DNA of 16,212 nt, from the NCBI GenBank assembly GCA_016294985.1, contig JAECRW010000019.1:1-16212 (forward strand). Direction: 5' to 3'. Below, piece by piece: positions 12,252 to 16,212 of this stretch (position 1 is the first letter of the stretch; each line of letters starts with the position of its first letter). A program made the translations under genes and the position numbers. Source of the DNA: Candidatus Sifarchaeum marinoarchaea. GTDB lineage: Archaea; Asgardarchaeota; Sifarchaeia; Borrarchaeales; Borrarchaeaceae. Below the pieces are notes generated by a model, which searched no databases, was not told where the DNA came from, and saw only the letters and a program-made list of their open reading frames with translations.

Positions 12252-15200
12252 TTAATTTCCCAAAGTGTTTTTCCATGCTTTTTTCAAAAAATCTAAATCT
12301 GAATCAATCAGAAAGTTCCCATCTAATCCTTTAATCTTCAATTTCGTGTCCTGAATAACAATTCCTATCTGTGAATAGATATTTTCTCTCATTATTCTTT
12401 CAAATTCTTCTTTTTTCTCAGATGGGACTGTTAAGATGAATCTACTATTTGATTGTGAAAACAGCACGTAATCGTTCCTGCTCTTCCCATCATAAGGAAC
12501 TTTTCTCAAATCTACTTCCATTCCATAGCCTCCAGCAAAAGCTTTTTTTGCTAGCGCTACTCCTAAACCTCCAATTGTTGGAGTATGAATTGAATGTAAT
12601 AGTTCTTTTCCTGTTGCTTCACTGATACTCCTGTAAATTTTCTTTGCACTTTCAGCATCAACTTTTGGGACATTGTTTCCTATGTATCGTTTTCCTCGAA
12701 GTTTTTCACCTATATAGGAATAATATTCAGAACCACCCAATTCATCAAAGGTTAAACCTATTACGTAAATTAAATCACCTGGTTTCTTTACATCCATTGT
12801 TACAGTTTTGCTAATGTCATTTATTTTGGCTCTAGCAGAAAACATAAGTGTAGGTGGAATTGAAATTATTTTTTCTACTTTTTTTCCATTAACTGTTTCT
12901 CTTAGTTTCCAAACGTTTTTCATACTGTCTTTTCCAGAGATACAAGGAATTTTAAACGCTTCACAATAATCAGCTAACGCCTTATTTGCTCTCACTAGTT
13001 GAGCGAGTTTAAATTTGCCCTCTTCAGAATTTAAAGTGGAGATATTCCAACAAAAATTGTCTAAACCATAAAATACAGTATTCTTGCTCGGTAATTTTCC
13101 TCCAATAGCAATGATTCTTCTTATTGCCTCATCTATAATTGAAGCAGTCATATGATACGTATCTATTTCAGAATAATGAGGATTCTTCCCTTCAGCTACC
13201 GCTAAGCCTTCCATGCTCCCGTATTCTAGGAAAGATACTGTTGCGTCACTTGGTACATCGCATTCCTCCCCTACTAATAATTTGATAACGCTTAGTCCTT
13301 TAACTTCATGATCATATTGTCTAAGTTTTTCTTCCTTAGAACATATGTTCAATCTTCCTAGCATCACTTCAAGAGTCTTATTCATTTCCTTAGGTTGTTC
13401 AAAATCAGGATCTTCGAATATTGGTCTTTTCCATATTGCTTCTAGTTCCATTTTCGGTAATCCTTCATGTAAAAACTCCATATCAAGGTAAGCAACTGTC
13501 TTATCACCATAAGTAACATGAAATCGTCCTGAGTTTTCAAAATAGCCCAGAATTGTAGATTCCACACCTCTTTTTTTAGATAATTCTAGAAATTGCTCAA
13601 CTTTTTCAGGTTCTACTGCTACGGTCATTCTTTCTTGTGACTCTGATACTAGTATTTCCCATGGATCGAGTCCTTGATATTTCAAAGGTACCTTTTTTAA
13701 ATCAAACTTACATCCATTACAATAACGAGCCATCTCTCCAACTGAAGAAGATAAGCCGCCTGCACCATTATCGGTTATACATTTGTATAAGTCTAAATCT
13801 CGAGCTCCCAGTAGGAAATCACTCATCTTTTTCTGCGTTATTGGATCACCAATTTGGACTGCTTGAACAGGAGATTCTTTATCCAATTCGGCTGAAGAAA
13901 ATGTGGCACCATGAATTCCATCTTTCCCAACTCTGCCTCCGACCATAATAATGACATTGCCGGGATCGGCCTTCTTTAGGTGGGATGGTTCACCATTGAT
14001 CTCAACTGGCATAACACCTATAGTACCACAATAGACAATTGGTCTAAACGTGTATCTCTCATCAAAAAACTCCCAGCCACTTACTAAAGGAATTCCACTT
14101 TGATTTCCACCATCAATCACACCTTTATGTACACCATCTCTGATTCTTTTTGGATGCAAAACACCTTCTGGCACTTCTTTAGTGTGAGGGCTGCCAAAAC
14201 AGTAGCCAAATACATTAAACATTAATTTAGCGCCTTTTCCTGTCCCCATCGGATCTCTATTTACTCCTACTATTCCTGTTATTGCACCACCATAGGGTTC
14301 TAAGGCTGAAGGAGAATTATGAGTCTCAATTTTATCTACAACTAGTATTCTGTCGTTGAACTTTACTGCACCTGCATTATCATGAAAGGAAGACGCAACC
14401 CATCCTAATTCATCACCAATCTTGTTACTCGGGTTTTTTATGTAAGTGTTGAATAAACTGTCAATAAGTTCTTCCTTTCCAGTTTCTTCGTCTTTGTGGT
14501 GTATAATTGAATTGAATATTTTGTGTTTGCAGTGTTCAGACCATGTTTGAGCTAAGCATTCTAATTCAGCATCCGTAGGTTTATCCCAGAATGCTTCATC
14601 CATTCCTATTCTTTTTCTTTCGACGATTACATCTTCTTTGTTAAAATATTCTTTTATCGTCTTCATTTCTTCTAAAATTAAAGCAAGAACGCCTTCAGTA
14701 CTAATCTTAATGAGTTCTTCGTCACTGACATTTAAATTATATGCATTTATGTTGATATCTTGTTTACCTTTGATTTTCGGAGACGTAAACTTAAGTTCTT
14801 CTTTTTTCATTTGGTCATAGCTTACTATTTTTACATCTTCAATGATTGGATTTGCGAGAAGTTTTATACCAATTCTCTCAACATCGTTCTCAGTTAAATC
14901 CTCACTATTAATCAAATATTGGGTAGTAGTCCAAACACTCTCATCATCTTTCAATTTTCTATGAAGTATTGCAGGGATTGCAACATTTTTTGAAGTACTA
15001 CCAACATTGTCGGTTACTCCTGGTTTATACCCCACTTCAATGAACCAATCAAAAGTATCTTCCTCGCATAAGTATTCTGTTATTGCATCTATGAAAAGAT
15101 CTCTTTCTAGCAACTGCAATTCTTTCTCAGATAAAGTAGCATCAATTGAGTAAACCTTTCGTGTTACTACAGAATCGATGTTAAAATGAAAAAAACTCTC

Positions 15201-15275
15201 AATTTCTTTTTTCGTGTTTTCGCCTAATACGTCTTTTTCGCCTGGTTTTGAACCAACTTTTATTCTGAAACTCAT
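12252..15275 (-). CDS. purL: FGAM synthase large subunit PurL with two N-terminal PurS-like modules
   Basis: PurL converts FGAR, ATP and ammonia to FGAM, step four of purine synthesis. The 1007-residue chain starts with two PurS-like units, residues about 2-70 (R-I-K-V-G-S-K-P-G) and 77-155 (F-I-E-V-G-Y-K-P-G and K-L-L-A-N-P-I-I-E-D-V, close to the PurS signature). A linker and the catalytic PurL body follow, with W-S-E-H-C-K-H-K (245-252, His248), E-T-H-N-S-P-S-A (317-324, His319), the G-G-N-Q-S-G-I-P loop (389-396) and, later, I-S-G-K-D-S-M-K and T-I-G-G-L-G. There is no C-terminal glutaminase, which is the separate PurQ. Standard archaeal PurL has about 730 residues with a free PurS. ATG 15275 is chosen over TTG 15290 because the first PurS strand begins there. 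The kinase gene ends 24 bases upstream. Confidence 0.93.
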   Translation of the reverse strand: MSFRIKVGSKPGEKDVLGENTKKEIESFFHFNIDSVVTRKVYSIDATLSEKELQLLERDLFIDAITEYLCEEDTFDWFIEVGYKPGVTDNVGSTSKNVAIPAILHRKLKDDESVWTTTQYLINSEDLTENDVERIGIKLLANPIIEDVKIVSYDQMKKEELKFTSPKIKGKQDININAYNLNVSDEELIKISTEGVLALILEEMKTIKEYFNKEDVIVERKRIGMDEAFWDKPTDAELECLAQTWSEHCKHKIFNSIIHHKDEETGKEELIDSLFNTYIKNPSNKIGDELGWVASSFHDNAGAVKFNDRILVVDKIETHNSPSALEPYGGAITGIVGVNRDPMGTGKGAKLMFNVFGYCFGSPHTKEVPEGVLHPKRIRDGVHKGVIDGGNQSGIPLVSGWEFFDERYTFRPIVYCGTIGVMPVEINGEPSHLKKADPGNVIIMVGGRVGKDGIHGATFSSAELDKESPVQAVQIGDPITQKKMSDFLLGARDLDLYKCITDNGAGGLSSSVGEMARYCNGCKFDLKKVPLKYQGLDPWEILVSESQERMTVAVEPEKVEQFLELSKKRGVESTILGYFENSGRFHVTYGDKTVAYLDMEFLHEGLPKMELEAIWKRPIFEDPDFEQPKEMNKTLEVMLGRLNICSKEEKLRQYDHEVKGLSVIKLLVGEECDVPSDATVSFLEYGSMEGLAVAEGKNPHYSEIDTYHMTASIIDEAIRRIIAIGGKLPSKNTVFYGLDNFCWNISTLNSEEGKFKLAQLVRANKALADYCEAFKIPCISGKDSMKNVWKLRETVNGKKVEKIISIPPTLMFSARAKINDISKTVTMDVKKPGDLIYVIGLTFDELGGSEYYSYIGEKLRGKRYIGNNVPKVDAESAKKIYRSISEATGKELLHSIHTPTIGGLGVALAKKAFAGGYGMEVDLRKVPYDGKSRNDYVLFSQSNSRFILTVPSEKKEEFERIMRENIYSQIGIVIQDTKLKIKGLDGNFLIDSDLDFLKKAWKNTLGN

Positions 15276-15299
15276 TAGAAAACCACACAAAATTAAGTC

Positions 15300-16212
15300 T
15301 TAAGGAATTTGATAATCCACCGCACCATGAGTTCCTATACTTCTTTCAGCGTTTCGGTTTCCCCACAAACCACAAGTTTTTAAATCCTTGCCATTTAGAT
15401 AAGCAGCTAAAAACCCTGCAGAATAAGCATCACCCGCTCCAGTGGTATCTATAACTTCTACAGATCGAGACTTTATGAAATGTTTTTCTTTTTCATTAAA
15501 AACGTATGAACCTTTGTCACCTAATGTAACCGCAATCGTTTCAATACCATATCTTTTTATAAAACTCTTTGCAGCTTCTTTGTAGTTTTTATTTCCGATA
15601 TCTTCAATTTCTTCTTTATTGAGTATTAAAATATCCGTAGAATTTAGTAGATTTTCTATAAGCGCTGGTTCTTTATTAAATAAATCACAATAAAGCATAC
15701 CAAAACTAAGACTCATTTTATTAGATTCTTCTGCAAGTTTAATTTGAGTTTTTAACGAAGAAATGCTATAAGCGCATGCAAAAGTAGACGAATGATATAG
15801 TCTTGAACTTCTAATTAAATCTAAGTAAGGTTCGACATCCTCCCACTCGATTTGATCATTAGAACCAGGATAGATTGTTATTTTTCTTTGTTTATTGCTA
15901 CCAACTTCTATCATGGCAACACTCGAATTAAATTCTTCATCTCTAGCGCTAAAGAATTCTATTCTATATTCTTTTAATTTTCTTTCGCCTCTATTTCCAG
16001 TTTCATCATTCCCAAGTTTTCCGAGCGCTGCTACTGAAAACCCAAATTTTGCTAAACCGGCAAGCGTGTTAACAACGGAACCACCAAGAAAAGCCTTCTC
16101 ATCATCCTTCAACTCTCCTGGCGGTTCACGAGAAAAAACTTCAGCTTCTTTTATCTTATAATCAACGTATCTAATCCTGTCTTCGTTGATTGCTGCCAAC
16201 CCAACAACATCA
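15300..16212 (-). CDS. PfkB-family sugar or nucleoside kinase, 5' end outside the window
   Basis: The reading frame stays open to the window edge: codons for D-V-V-G-L-A-A-I-N-E-D-R precede the in-frame TTG at 16199. D-V-V-G-L-x-x-x-N-x-D is the normal N-terminal strand of PfkB kinases, so the true start lies just beyond 16212 and TTG 16199 is not it. The first signature is G-G-S-V-V-N-T-L-A-G-L-A-K-F-G. The second is D-T-T-G-A-G-D-A-Y-S-A-G-F (about 15420-15450), which holds the anion hole and the catalytic aspartate. The family phosphorylates ribose, fructose, adenosine and similar compounds. The gene lies 24 bases before purL on the same strand, so a ribokinase or nucleoside kinase supplying or salvaging purine precursors is plausible. 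The exact substrate cannot be assigned. Confidence 0.88.
   Translation of the reverse strand, partial: DVVGLAAINEDRIRYVDYKIKEAEVFSREPPGELKDDEKAFLGGSVVNTLAGLAKFGFSVAALGKLGNDETGNRGERKLKEYRIEFFSARDEEFNSSVAMIEVGSNKQRKITIYPGSNDQIEWEDVEPYLDLIRSSRLYHSSTFACAYSISSLKTQIKLAEESNKMSLSFGMLYCDLFNKEPALIENLLNSTDILILNKEEIEDIGNKNYKEAAKSFIKRYGIETIAVTLGDKGSYVFNEKEKHFIKSRSVEVIDTTGAGDAYSAGFLAAYLNGKDLKTCGLWGNRNAERSIGTHGAVDYQIP

Noticed and set aside
13637..13948. A 103-codon plus-strand frame inside purL.
   Set aside because: It is antisense to conserved PurL motifs and has no family resemblance or ribosome site.
16197..16199. TTG 16199 as the start of the PfkB-family kinase.
   Set aside because: The frame remains open to the edge and the preceding codons encode D-V-V-G, the expected first β-strand, so the gene is cut by the window.

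Overview
The window looks like part of an archaeal chromosome with low GC content. The evidence is a TTTAAATA-type promoter with a purine-rich upstream element, oligo-T terminators, Shine-Dalgarno sequences of the GGTGATC/AGGAGG kind, a thiolase/DUF35 (OB-fold, zinc-ribbon) pair, a decayed geranylgeranyl reductase, and Methanosarcina-numbered active sites in Pta and AckA. An uncultured TACK-type archaeon such as a Bathyarchaeia member would fit, because Pta/AckA have been reported there. I cannot prove the lineage from this sequence alone.

Left part, + strand (231-1535): an unrecognised helical protein with an acidic linker and a basic tail, followed by a four-repeat TPR protein. Together they form a probable two-gene unit.

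Central + strand cluster (1737-6259), the most interesting part: an SCP2-type thiolase and its DUF35 partner, then an acyl carrier protein (ACP) with a serine for phosphopantetheine. A strong oligo-T terminator follows. Next come phosphate acetyltransferase, acetate kinase and holo-ACP synthase, each overlapping the next by 4 bases. The cluster therefore holds a carrier protein, the enzyme that activates it, a condensing or thiolytic enzyme, and the acetyl-CoA to acetate plus ATP pathway. ACP and AcpS are rare in archaea. The slot normally held by HMG-CoA synthase in archaeal thiolase/DUF35 complexes is empty, and an ACP lies beside the pair.

Middle, - strand (6280-10254): a wrecked geranylgeranyl reductase pseudogene, a TatD-like metal hydrolase, a small helical protein, a class V aminotransferase, a short relic that resembles the C-terminus of TrpG, and a second copy of the small helical protein overlapping a nucleotidyltransferase (toxin-antitoxin-like pair). 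Duplications and gene debris mark this as the unstable part of the window.

Right part, - strand (10311-16212): a purine biosynthesis operon in the order pfkB-family kinase (cut by the window edge), purL, purQ, purM. PurL carries two PurS-like modules fused to its N-terminus, so no separate purS is needed. PurQ supplies ammonia from glutamine to PurL, and PurM closes the imidazole ring of the product. No tRNA, rRNA, CRISPR array or insertion sequence was seen.
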